A DNA stretch of 64,000 nucleotides, from assembly GCF_003027925.1 (NCBI RefSeq), contig NZ_PYPS01000010.1, positions 120,417-184,416 of the forward strand, given 5' to 3'. The notes beneath the pieces were generated by a model. The model was not told where the DNA came from. It did not search any database and worked only from the letters and a program-made list of their open reading frames with translations. This document shows, piece after piece, positions 1 through 8,206 of the stretch. The position numbers and the translations under genes are program-made. The stretch's first letter is position 1. Each line of letters opens with the position of its first letter. The stretch is from Micromonospora sp. RP3T (GTDB lineage: Bacteria > Actinomycetota > Actinomycetes > Mycobacteriales > Micromonosporaceae).

Positions 1-1
1 G

Positions 2-394
2 CTGGACACCGGGAGCCTCCTGGGCGACCTGGAGATCCTGCTGCACGTGATGGCGCGTGCGTTGCGTCACCGACTGGCCGCGCAGATCATCCCGGACCTG
101 CTGGCCGAGGCCGCGCGCAACCCCCAGATCGCCGAGAAGCTCCAGACCGCGCTGGACGACTACCAGCAGGCCGTCGGCCGGATCCTGATCGGCCGGGCGG
201 TGGAGCGCGGCGAGCTGTCCCCGGACACCGACCGGCGGGCCGCGGTCGACCTGATCGTCGGGCCGGTCTACTGGCGGATGGCCATCTCCCGGGCCCCGCT
301 GGAGGCGGCCGAGGTGCCCCGGATGGCCGCCGCGATCGTCGCGGCGCTGCGGGTAGCATGCTTGGGGCCTGCCCGCGACGAGGTGGAAGTGTGA
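2..394 (+). CDS. TetR/AcrR-type regulator, C-terminal part (gene starts before the window)
   Basis: The reading frame is already open at base 2 and ends at TGA 392-394, leaving about 130 residues. What remains is all-helical and looks like the ligand-binding/dimerisation domain of TetR-family repressors, with a stretch reading IIPDLLAEAARNP and later VDLIVGPVYWRMAI, a pattern typical of TetR C-terminal domains. The DNA-binding N-terminus lies outside the window. It could regulate a gene outside the window rather than the glycan genes that follow 130 bases downstream. Family confidence is fair; the ligand is unknown. Confidence 0.7.
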   Translation: MDTGSLLGDLEILLHVMARALRHRLAAQIIPDLLAEAARNPQIAEKLQTALDDYQQAVGRILIGRAVERGELSPDTDRRAAVDLIVGPVYWRMAISRAPLEAAEVPRMAAAIVAALRVACLGPARDEVEV

Positions 395-524
395 GTCACT
401 CGTCGATCATGAACAGCGCGGAACATCCGGTCGGACACTGAGCGCGAACGCAGCGTTTTCCGTCCAGACCGCTACCATCCCCCCGAACGTCCCCCACAGT
501 CACGCGTCGACAGGAGGAAGCCCC

Positions 525-1634
525 ATGGCCGGGCCGCATCCAGAGTTCATTCCCCCAGCACGACCGATCATCGGCGAGGCCGAGATCGAGGCGGCTGTCC
601 GGGTGCTGCGGAGCGGCCGGGTGGTGCAGGGCCCCGAGGTCGCCGCGTTCGAGGAGGAGTTCGGCGACCTGGTCGCCGGCCGGCACTGCGTCGCCGTCAA
701 CTCCGGCACGTCCGCGCTCCAGCTCACCCTGATGGCGCTCGGCTTCGGCCCGGGCGACGAGATCATCGTGCCCTCGTTCTCGTTCGCCGCCAGCGGCAAC
801 GCGGTCCGGCTGGTCGGCGCCGAGCCGGTCTTCGTGGACATCGAGCCGGGCAGCTTCTGCGTCGACCCGGAGGCGGTCGCCGCCGCGATCACCCCGAAGA
901 CGGTCGCCATCATGCCGGTGCACCTCTACGGCCACCCCGCCGCGATGGACCGGATCATGGCGATCGCGCAGCAGCACGGCCTGGCCGTCGTCGAGGACGC
1001 CGCCCAGGCGCACGGCGCCGAGCTGAACGGCACCCCGGTCGGCGCGTTCGGCACCGCCGGCTGCTTCAGCTTCTACCCGACCAAGAACATGCACTCCCTC
1101 GAGGGCGGCATGATCACCACCGCCGACGCCGGGCTCGCCCGCACGCTGCGGCTGCTGCGCAACCAGGGCATGGAGCAGCGGTACGCCAACGAGATCGTCG
1201 GCGCCAACATGCGGATGACCGACGTGGCCGCCGCCATCGGCCGGGTGCAGCTCGGCCAGCTCGCCGGGTGGACCGAGCAGCGCCGCGCGAACGCCAAGTT
1301 CCTCGACTCCGCGATCACCGGCATGGTCACCCCGCCGGTCGCCGACGGCGCGAAGCACGTCTACCACCAGTACACGGTGCGGGTGACCGGCGACCGCGAC
1401 GCCGCCCAGGCCCGCCTCACCGAGCTGGGCATCGGCAACGCGGTCTACTACCCGACCCCGATCCACCGGCTCAAGCCCTACCTGAACGCCGACGGCCAGC
1501 CCGGCCCGTGGGAGCTGCCGGAGACCGAGCGGGCCGCCGCCGAGGTGGTCTCGCTGCCGGTGCACCCGTCGCTGAGCCAGGCCGAGCTGGAGCGGATCGC
1601 CGACGCGGCGAACGTCGCGGGCGGTGCCCGATGA
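525..1634 (+). CDS. wbpE: DegT/DnrJ/EryC1 PLP-dependent sugar aminotransferase (WbpE-like)
   Basis: The 369-residue protein has the full length of the DegT/DnrJ/EryC1 sugar aminotransferase family. The fold-type I PLP site is visible: SGTSALQL near residue 60, EDAAQAHGA near 157, and SFYPTKNM with the Schiff-base lysine at about K187. The ATG is preceded by a strong AGGAGG at about 511-516. In WbpE enzymes the reaction is transfer of an amino group from glutamate to the 3-keto group of UDP-2-acetamido-2-deoxy-3-keto-glucuronate. The next gene overlaps it by ATGA and encodes a sugar 3-dehydrogenase type, and WbpA- and WbpD-like genes lie further on, which is why WbpE is preferred over other DegT aminotransferases. 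The exact substrate is inferred. Confidence 0.8.
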   Translation: MAGPHPEFIPPARPIIGEAEIEAAVRVLRSGRVVQGPEVAAFEEEFGDLVAGRHCVAVNSGTSALQLTLMALGFGPGDEIIVPSFSFAASGNAVRLVGAEPVFVDIEPGSFCVDPEAVAAAITPKTVAIMPVHLYGHPAAMDRIMAIAQQHGLAVVEDAAQAHGAELNGTPVGAFGTAGCFSFYPTKNMHSLEGGMITTADAGLARTLRLLRNQGMEQRYANEIVGANMRMTDVAAAIGRVQLGQLAGWTEQRRANAKFLDSAITGMVTPPVADGAKHVYHQYTVRVTGDRDAAQARLTELGIGNAVYYPTPIHRLKPYLNADGQPGPWELPETERAAAEVVSLPVHPSLSQAELERIADAANVAGGAR

Positions 1635-2659
1635 GCGGGGGACGCAAGCTGCGCGCCGGGCTGATCGGCCTCGGCGCCATGGGCCGCAACCACGCCCGGG
1701 TGCTGTCCAACCTGGACGGCGTCGAGCTGGTCGGCATCGTCGACCCGGCCGGCGCCACCACCGGCACGCTGCGCGCGCCGGTCGTGGCCGAGCTGAGCGA
1801 CCTGCTGGCGCTGGGCGTCGACTACGCGGTGGTCGCCTGCCCGACCGCGCTGCACGAGTCGATCGGCCTGGAGCTGGCCGCCAACGGTGTCTGCGCGTTG
1901 ATCGAGAAGCCGCTCGCGCAGTCCGTCGAGGCGGCCACCAAGCTGGTCGACGCGTTCGAGACGGCCGGGCTGGTCGCCGGCGTCGGCCACATCGAGCGTT
2001 ACAACCCGGCGTTGCAGAGCCTGCGTACCCGGCTGGAGGCCGGCGAGCTGGGCGAAGTCTTCCAGGTGGTCACCCGCCGGCAGGGCCCGTTCCCGCACCG
2101 CATCGCCGACGTCGGCGTGGTGATGGACCTGGCCACCCACGACATCGACCTGACCGCCTGGGTGACCGGCCAGGAATACACCTCGGTCGCCGCCCGCACG
2201 GTCTCCCGCAGCGGCCGGCTGCACGAGGACATGGTCGCCGTGGTCGGCACGCTCGCCGACGGCACCATGGTCAACCACCTGGTCAACTGGCTGAGCCCGC
2301 TCAAGGAGCGGTCCACCGTGGTCACCGGCGACAAGGGCTGCTTCGTCGCCGACACGCTCACCGCGGACCTCACCTTCTACGCCAACGCCGCCATCGACAC
2401 CGAGTGGGAGGCGCTGCGCGCGTTCCGCGGCGTGGCCGAGGGCGACATGGTCCGCTACGCCATCCCGAAGCGGGAACCGCTGCTGGTCGAGCACGAGCGC
2501 TTCCGCGACGCGGTCGAGGGCAAGCAGAGCGACATCGTCACGCTGCGGCAGGGGCTGCGTACCGTGCGGGTGGCGGCGGCGCTGCTGGAGTCCGCGTCCG
2601 ACGGCAAGGTCGTGTCGGTCGTGTCGAGCGGCAGCGACGCGGAGCCGGCGCTGCAATGA
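1631..2659 (+). CDS. wbpB: Gfo/Idh/MocA oxidoreductase, probable UDP-sugar 3-dehydrogenase (WbpB/WlbA-like)
   Basis: The 342-residue protein has an N-terminal Rossmann domain (GLIGLGAMGRNHARV near residue 10), the family EKP motif (IEKPLAQS near 95) and GHIERYNPAL near 120, a signature of UDP-N-acetylglucosamine 3-dehydrogenase-type Gfo/Idh enzymes. A histidine/aspartate motif, THDIDLTAW, follows in the substrate domain. The start is the ATG overlapping the upstream TGA (ATGA at 1631-1634), so it is probably translationally coupled to the aminotransferase; a longer upstream frame exists but runs inside the aminotransferase gene. The expected role is NAD-dependent oxidation of the sugar C3 hydroxyl to supply the keto sugar for the aminotransferase. 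Other Gfo/Idh sugar substrates remain possible. Confidence 0.8.
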   Translation: MSGGRKLRAGLIGLGAMGRNHARVLSNLDGVELVGIVDPAGATTGTLRAPVVAELSDLLALGVDYAVVACPTALHESIGLELAANGVCALIEKPLAQSVEAATKLVDAFETAGLVAGVGHIERYNPALQSLRTRLEAGELGEVFQVVTRRQGPFPHRIADVGVVMDLATHDIDLTAWVTGQEYTSVAARTVSRSGRLHEDMVAVVGTLADGTMVNHLVNWLSPLKERSTVVTGDKGCFVADTLTADLTFYANAAIDTEWEALRAFRGVAEGDMVRYAIPKREPLLVEHERFRDAVEGKQSDIVTLRQGLRTVRVAAALLESASDGKVVSVVSSGSDAEPALQ

Positions 2660-4335
2660 GCCCCGCGCCGGTGCGGCGGACGGTCTCGGCGGTACGGCGG
2701 CGGATCCCCCGGCGGTGGCGCATCGCGCTCCGCCGGGCCGCCGCCGGCACCCGGCCCTTCCAGACCCCGTCGGTACGCGAGCTGTGCGAGCTGCCCGCCG
2801 GCACGCCGCTCCTGGTGCACGCCGGTGGGATCACGGCGGACCGGGCGCTGGACGGGGTGGTCCGGACGCTCGACCGGTTGCCCGAGTTCCACCTCGCGCT
2901 GGTCTGCGACGAGGCGGAGCGGGCGGCGGCCCGGGACCTGATCGACCGCGCCGGCAAGGCCCGTCGGCGGATCCACCAGGTGCCGCGCCCACGCGCGGTG
3001 ACCGCCGCGTTCCTCGCCTCGGCGGACGTGGCCGTGTTCGGCTTCGACCCGGACGCCGGCCTGGCGCTGCTCGACACCTACCTCGCCGCCGGGCTGCGGA
3101 TCGTCGCGGCGGACAGCCGGGTGGTCCGCGAGCACCTGACCCGACACGGAACCGGCGACCTCTTCGCGCCCGGCTCGCTGCCCTCCTTCGCGAAGGCGGT
3201 ACAGCGGGCCCGGCAGCACGACGACGGGGCCGTCGCACCGGACGGGCACACGGTCGCGCCGATCGAGGCCGGCACCCCCGGCCCCTGGCGGGCGCTCGGC
3301 GCCGGTCCGGTCCGGTTGGGGCTGGGCACCGCCAACTACGCGGGGCAGCTCTCCGCCCTGGCCGTGGCGCTCACCACCGCCCGGACGGACGTCGGCGTCG
3401 AGCTGGTGATGGCCAAGCCGCCGGAGACCTACCGCTACCCGGCGGACCGTTACCTGAACTACCCGGGCGAGCACCGGCTCGACGTGCAGGCGGAGCAGGC
3501 CCGCCGGGTGCTCGGCTGGTACACCCACCTGATCGTGGACGCGTTCCGTCCGGTGCTCGGCCGGGCCAACGGCGACGACATCGCCGCCGACCTGCCCGCG
3601 CTGCGTCGGGCCCGGCTCAAGGTCGCGCTTCTGGCGCACGGCAGCGAGATCCGCCATCCGGGCGCGCACCTGGAACGGCACGCCGAGTCCGCGTTCCGGG
3701 ACGCCGACCCCGAACTGCGCGAGCGGCTCACCACGGTCGCCGAACGCAACCGGCGCACCGCCGAGGAGAGCGGCCTGCCGTTCTTCGTGACCACCCCCGA
3801 CCTGCTGGACGACGTGCCGTTCGCCACCTGGGCGCCGCTGATCGTCGACGTGGACGCCTGGGCCTGCGACCGTCCGGTGCTGGAGCGCGCCCGGCCGGTG
3901 GTGCTGCACGCGCCGTCGAAGCGGTGGACCAAGGGCACCGACCGGCTCCTGCCCCGCTTGCGGGAGCTGCACGACCGCCACGTCATCGACCTGCGCCTGG
4001 TGGAAGGGCTGCCGCACCACGAGATGCGCCGCCAGGTGCAGGACTGCGACATCGTGGTCGACCAGCTCGTGATGGGCAGCTACGGCACCTTCTCCTGCGA
4101 GGGGATGGCCGCCGGCCGGGTCGTCGTGGCGTACGTCAGCGAGGGCCCGCACCGGGCCGCCGGCGTCCGCCCGCCGATCGCCAACGCCACGCCGGACACC
4201 CTCGTCAAGGCCATCGAGTCGCTGCTCGACGACCGGCCCGCCGCCGTCGCCCTCGCCGCGGAGGGCACGCGTTACGTCCGTGACCAGCACGACGGGCGAC
4301 GGACCGCCGAGGCGTTCGACGCCTTCCTCCGATAG
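2656..4335 (+). CDS. Glycosyltransferase with one and a half GT-B domains
   Basis: The 559-residue protein starts at an ATG overlapping the preceding TGA (ATGA at 2656-2659). Residues of about 45-190 resemble only the nucleotide-sugar-binding half of a GT4 enzyme (PLLVHAGGIT, then FLASADVAVFGFDPDAGLALLDTYLAAG). Residues of about 215-559 form a second, apparently complete GT-B unit, with VVLHAPSKRWTKGTDRLL and a glycine/glutamate-rich donor site (MGSYGTFSCEGMAAG). No signal peptide or membrane helix is seen, but residues 1-35 are very basic and could bind the membrane face. It probably transfers a sugar to the lipid-linked glycan made by this cluster. The donor and acceptor are unknown, and the N-terminal half-domain may be structural. 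Confidence 0.7.
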   Translation: MSPAPVRRTVSAVRRRIPRRWRIALRRAAAGTRPFQTPSVRELCELPAGTPLLVHAGGITADRALDGVVRTLDRLPEFHLALVCDEAERAAARDLIDRAGKARRRIHQVPRPRAVTAAFLASADVAVFGFDPDAGLALLDTYLAAGLRIVAADSRVVREHLTRHGTGDLFAPGSLPSFAKAVQRARQHDDGAVAPDGHTVAPIEAGTPGPWRALGAGPVRLGLGTANYAGQLSALAVALTTARTDVGVELVMAKPPETYRYPADRYLNYPGEHRLDVQAEQARRVLGWYTHLIVDAFRPVLGRANGDDIAADLPALRRARLKVALLAHGSEIRHPGAHLERHAESAFRDADPELRERLTTVAERNRRTAEESGLPFFVTTPDLLDDVPFATWAPLIVDVDAWACDRPVLERARPVVLHAPSKRWTKGTDRLLPRLRELHDRHVIDLRLVEGLPHHEMRRQVQDCDIVVDQLVMGSYGTFSCEGMAAGRVVVAYVSEGPHRAAGVRPPIANATPDTLVKAIESLLDDRPAAVALAAEGTRYVRDQHDGRRTAEAFDAFLR

Positions 4336-4375
4336 CCCGCCCGTGCCCGCCCCCGTCCACGAGGAGAAGCACCCG

Positions 4376-5995
4376 ATGCAAGCTGGCTCGAACACCGCTG
4401 CCCGACCGACCCGGGGCCGGGTGGTGATGCTGGTCGACAACGGGGTCCACGGCGACTCCCGGGTGCAGAAGGCCGCCCGGTCAGCGGCGGACGCCGGCTG
4501 GGAGGTCGTCCTGCTCGGCATCCGCAACGCCCGCTCCGAGGTGGACACCTGGCGGATCGGCGGCGCGGAGGTGCGCCTGCTGCGCGTGCCCAAGCCGCTG
4601 CACCGGCTGCCCCGGGAATACAGTCGCTCCCTGCGCCGGCCGCTGGCGTACGCGTCGACCAGCCGGGCCGCCTACCGGGTCCAGGAGATCAAGGCCTGGC
4701 AGGCCGACCTCTACGAGCGCCGGGTCCGCGCCCGGGCGCTCGACGGCGGGCCACCCGCCGCCGTGCGGCAGGCGGCCCAGCTGCCGTCCCGTGCCGTCGC
4801 CACGGCGCTGGCCCGCTGGGTCCGGTTCCGCAACGGGGAGACCCACCGGCTGCGCAAGGCCCAGCTCGACCCGGAGGCGCCGCTCACCCGGCTGCCCATC
4901 CGGCTCTGGCAGGGCGTGCTGGGCAACCGCGCCTGGCGTCGGCTGGACCCGGGCCTGTGGGACTTCGAGCTGGCGTTCCGCACCGCGCTCGACGAGCTGA
5001 AGCCGGACATCATCCACGCCAACGACTTCCGGATGCTCGGCATCGGGGCGCGGGCGACGCTGCGGGCCCGGGCCGCCGGCCGGCACACCAAGCTGGTCTG
5101 GGACGCCCACGAGTTCGTCGGCGGCATCACCGGCCGGGCCGACAACCCGCGCTGGCTGCCGGCCCAGATCGCCTACACGGCCGAGTACGCGGCCTACCCG
5201 GACGCGGTGGTGACGGTCTCCGACACGCTCGCCGACCTGCTCCAGGAGACCCACGCCCTGCCCGAGCGGCCGGCCGTGGTGCTCAACGCCCCGATGGCCC
5301 CGCCGGCCGAGGCCGAGGGCGAGGTGCCGGACCTGCGGGCGCTGTGCGGCGTGGACGCCCGGACGCCGGTGCTCGTCTACTCCGGCGCGGTGAACCCGAG
5401 CCGGGGCTGTCAGATCATGGTGGAGGCGCTGCCGGAACTGCCCGACGTGCACGTCGCGTTCGTGACCATGAACCCGAACGGCGACAACACGTTCTCCGAG
5501 CGGCTGCGGGAGCGGGCCGTCGAGCTGGGCGTCGCGGACCGGGTGCACCTGCTGCCGTACGTGGCGCACTGGCAGGTGGTGCCGTTCCTGTCCGCCGCGG
5601 ACGCCGGGGTCATCCCGATCCACCACAAGCCCAACCACGAGCTGGCGCTGATCACGAAGTTCCTGGAGTACTCGCACGCCCGCCTGCCCATCGTGGTCAG
5701 CGACGTGAAGACGATGGCGCAGACCGCGCGGGCCACCGGCCAGGGTGAGGTGTTCACCGCCGAGGACCTGGCCGACTACGCGCGCGCCGTGCGGGCCGTG
5801 CTCGCCGACCCGCAGCGCTACCGGGCCGCCTACGACAAGCCGGGCCTGCTGGACGGTTGGACGTGGGAGGCGCAGGCCCGCATCCTCGACGAGGTCTACT
5901 CCTCGCTGCGGGGCGCGTCCCGCGCCGGCGGGGCCCGCCCGCCGGCGTCCCGAACCGCCGAGGACGAGCAGCAGCTCGCGGGCATGTCGCGCTGA
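4376..5995 (+). CDS. GT4-family glycosyltransferase (paralogue of the gene at 13041)
   Basis: The 539-residue GT-B protein begins with GRVVMLVDNGVHGDSRVQKA, the donor-fold start typical of a subset of actinobacterial GT4 enzymes. It contains DIIHANDFRMLG, WDAHEFVGG and the C-terminal PNHELALITKFLEYSHARLPIV donor-binding region with its glutamates. About 110 basic, helical residues are inserted between the first strand block and the acceptor domain. The start ATG at 4376 has GAGGAG in front; an in-frame ATG at 4280 lies inside the previous gene and is less likely. The gene ends just before a strong bidirectional hairpin. The protein shares long near-identical stretches with the one at 13041. 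Sugar specificity is unknown. Confidence 0.85.
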   Translation: MQAGSNTAARPTRGRVVMLVDNGVHGDSRVQKAARSAADAGWEVVLLGIRNARSEVDTWRIGGAEVRLLRVPKPLHRLPREYSRSLRRPLAYASTSRAAYRVQEIKAWQADLYERRVRARALDGGPPAAVRQAAQLPSRAVATALARWVRFRNGETHRLRKAQLDPEAPLTRLPIRLWQGVLGNRAWRRLDPGLWDFELAFRTALDELKPDIIHANDFRMLGIGARATLRARAAGRHTKLVWDAHEFVGGITGRADNPRWLPAQIAYTAEYAAYPDAVVTVSDTLADLLQETHALPERPAVVLNAPMAPPAEAEGEVPDLRALCGVDARTPVLVYSGAVNPSRGCQIMVEALPELPDVHVAFVTMNPNGDNTFSERLRERAVELGVADRVHLLPYVAHWQVVPFLSAADAGVIPIHHKPNHELALITKFLEYSHARLPIVVSDVKTMAQTARATGQGEVFTAEDLADYARAVRAVLADPQRYRAAYDKPGLLDGWTWEAQARILDEVYSSLRGASRAGGARPPASRTAEDEQQLAGMSR

Positions 5996-6010
5996 CCCGA
6001 CGAACGAGTT

Positions 6011-6039
6011 CGGCCGGCTCCCCGAGGGGGAGCCGGCCG
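6011..6039. terminator. Bidirectional hairpin terminator
   Basis: A perfect 13-bp inverted repeat (6011-6023 with 6027-6039) with a 3-base loop lies between the convergent genes ending at 5995 (plus) and 6056 (minus). A short T-rich run (TTCTGTTTCC) follows on the plus strand. There is no long U-tract, which is common for actinomycete terminators. Confidence 0.8.
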
Positions 6040-6055
6040 ATTCTGTTTCCGCCGG

Positions 6056-8206
6056 TCAGTCCGTGCTGGTCGGCGGCTCCAGCAGCAGCCGGTCGAAGTC
6101 CTTCTGGGTGACCGACCAGTCCCAGGTGCTCAACACGTGCGACGCCGCCGCCCGGCCCGCCTCGCGCCAGACCTCCTCCGACGCGGTGAGCGCCAGGATC
6201 CGCTCGGCGGCCTCCTCCGGCGTGCCCACCACCCAGTCGCTCGGGAAGAGCGTCCGGGCGCTGTGCTGACGGCCGGCGAAGAACGGCCAGTCGCGGACCA
6301 CCGGCACGGCCCCGCTGGCCGCGCCCTCGACCAGCGCGCAGTGGAAGCTCTCCCGCAGCGAGGTGCTGAGGATGACGCCGACGTCGGTGAGCGCGCCGGG
6401 CACGTCGTCGGTGCGGCCGGCCCGCACCACCGCGCCGGCCGCCTCCAACTCGGCCAGCTCGGCGTCGAGGTCCCGGACGTACGCCGCGACCGCCGGGCTG
6501 AGCTCCGGGTTGAGCGGGTCGCCGACCAGCTTGAGGCGGTACCTGTCGTCGCGGCGGCGCAGCTCCCGCAGCACGGCGAGGGCCCAGCGCGGATCCTTCG
6601 CCAGCGAACTCAACCCGACCAGCCCGAGCGTGAACCGGCTGTCGGCGGAGACCTTCGGCGCCACGTACCGGTGCAGGTCCATGGCGTTGAAGATCATGTG
6701 CGTCCGGGGCCCCTGCGGGGCACGCAGCCGCGGCACCGCGGCCAGCGCCAGGTCGCGGAGGTGCTCGGAGACGAAGACCACGTCGTCCACCCGGGACCAG
6801 TCGGTCACGTGCGGCCACCAGCTGAACGCCTCGAAGCTGTGCAGCCGGACGACCACCCGGGTGGTGCCCGGGTCGATCATCGACAGCATCGCGGCGCCCA
6901 GGTTGCACCAGTCCACGAAGACCGTGTCGGCCCAGTCGAGGTGCGGGCCCCACGCCTCCTGGACCTCGCCGGCCCGCTTGGAGGCGCCGGCGAGCATGTG
7001 GAGCGTCACGTTGGTGCGGCCGTTGCTGAGCACCGGGAGGATCGACTCCTCCATCAGGTTCAGCCGGCGGACCTCCACCCCGGGCATCGCCTCGTAGCGA
7101 TCCAGGATCGGCCCGAGGAAGTTGTCGTTCAAGCCGGTGAAGAAGAGCATCCGGTGCGGCCGGTCGGCCGGCGGGAACGTCGCCGGCTGCTGCCGGCCGC
7201 GTGGGGTCGCCAGCGCCCGGCCGGCGTCGCTGTCGTGCAGCGGCGCGAGGAACTTCTCCGGGTCCTCGGCCAGCGGCGAGGTGGTGCCGTCGAACTGCAC
7301 GATCCGGTGGAACAGCAGGTTGAACGCGCGCAGCACGTGCGGCGCGGCCTTGCCCGGGTTGCGCTTCTTCAGGAAGCCGTCGGCCAGTTTGAGCTGGCCC
7401 CGCACCACGGTCATCAGATGCTCGGGCACCCGGCCCTGGCTCAGCTCCGCGTCGACGATCGGGCCGAGGAGCTGCCCCCGGGTCGTCGGGCTCTTCAGGC
7501 GGCCCTGCGCCGCCAACGCCACCCGCTTCGCGCTGGCGCCGTGCCCGGACTTGAGCATGGTGCCGGTGACCCGCTGGGCGATCTTGCCACGGTGCCGTTC
7601 CGGCAGACCGGGCGCCGTGACGGCCCCCTGCCAGAACCAGCGCACCGGGCTGAGCTTCATGGCCCGCTTGCCGGTGCTCAGCTCGAACATCCGCTTCGCC
7701 AGGTCGACGGTCTGGTTGCGGGTCGCGCTCGTCAGCACGGACGGGGCGGGGCCGACGGTGTGCAGCCGGGGACGGCGGTAGCGCGCCGGGTCGGCCGACC
7801 GCTTCTCCACCGCGCGCAGCGCCGGGGCGATGCCGTAGACCGCGTCCGCGCGCCGGTGCCGCTGGGCCAACTGCCAGACCGTGTGCAACGCCTGCGCGTC
7901 CAGCGCGACCAGGACGTCGGCGCGTCTGGCGTGCCGGCGGACCCACGGGTCGCGCTGGGCGCGCAGCCAGGGCCGCCGGGCCGGGCTGGCCCGCTTGACC
8001 ATCCGGCCGAACCGCGGGCCAAGCTCCTTGGCGGTCGGCAGCAGGTGCAGCTCGGCCAGCTCGGTGGCCGCCGGGATCCGCTCCGCCGGGTCGAACGTGG
8101 TGGCCACCCGCACGGTGACGCCCAGGGCGCGGAACTGCGTCAACGCGTCGGTGAGGACCGCCACCCGCCCGGGGACGGTGCCCATCACCATCAGGACCTC
8201 GATCAT
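6056..8206 (-). CDS. Large GT-B glycosyltransferase with a central helical insertion
   Basis: The 716-residue protein starts at the ATG overlapping the TGA of the upstream glycosyltransferase (ATGA at 8203-8206). The N-terminus (EVLMVMGTVPGRVAVLTDAL) and C-terminus (LVEGAASGAVPVVRDWPFFAG, donor site) are both GT4-like. Between them, residues of about 165-330 are a basic, helix-rich insert. A second Rossmann-like start (HRMLFFTGLNDNFLGPILDRY) near residue 345 suggests that the active GT-B unit is the C-terminal 370 residues and that the N-terminal part is an extra domain. No membrane segment is evident. It forms an operon with the gene at 9633. Its substrate is unknown. Confidence 0.75.
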   Translation of the reverse strand: MIEVLMVMGTVPGRVAVLTDALTQFRALGVTVRVATTFDPAERIPAATELAELHLLPTAKELGPRFGRMVKRASPARRPWLRAQRDPWVRRHARRADVLVALDAQALHTVWQLAQRHRRADAVYGIAPALRAVEKRSADPARYRRPRLHTVGPAPSVLTSATRNQTVDLAKRMFELSTGKRAMKLSPVRWFWQGAVTAPGLPERHRGKIAQRVTGTMLKSGHGASAKRVALAAQGRLKSPTTRGQLLGPIVDAELSQGRVPEHLMTVVRGQLKLADGFLKKRNPGKAAPHVLRAFNLLFHRIVQFDGTTSPLAEDPEKFLAPLHDSDAGRALATPRGRQQPATFPPADRPHRMLFFTGLNDNFLGPILDRYEAMPGVEVRRLNLMEESILPVLSNGRTNVTLHMLAGASKRAGEVQEAWGPHLDWADTVFVDWCNLGAAMLSMIDPGTTRVVVRLHSFEAFSWWPHVTDWSRVDDVVFVSEHLRDLALAAVPRLRAPQGPRTHMIFNAMDLHRYVAPKVSADSRFTLGLVGLSSLAKDPRWALAVLRELRRRDDRYRLKLVGDPLNPELSPAVAAYVRDLDAELAELEAAGAVVRAGRTDDVPGALTDVGVILSTSLRESFHCALVEGAASGAVPVVRDWPFFAGRQHSARTLFPSDWVVGTPEEAAERILALTASEEVWREAGRAAASHVLSTWDWSVTQKDFDRLLLEPPTSTD

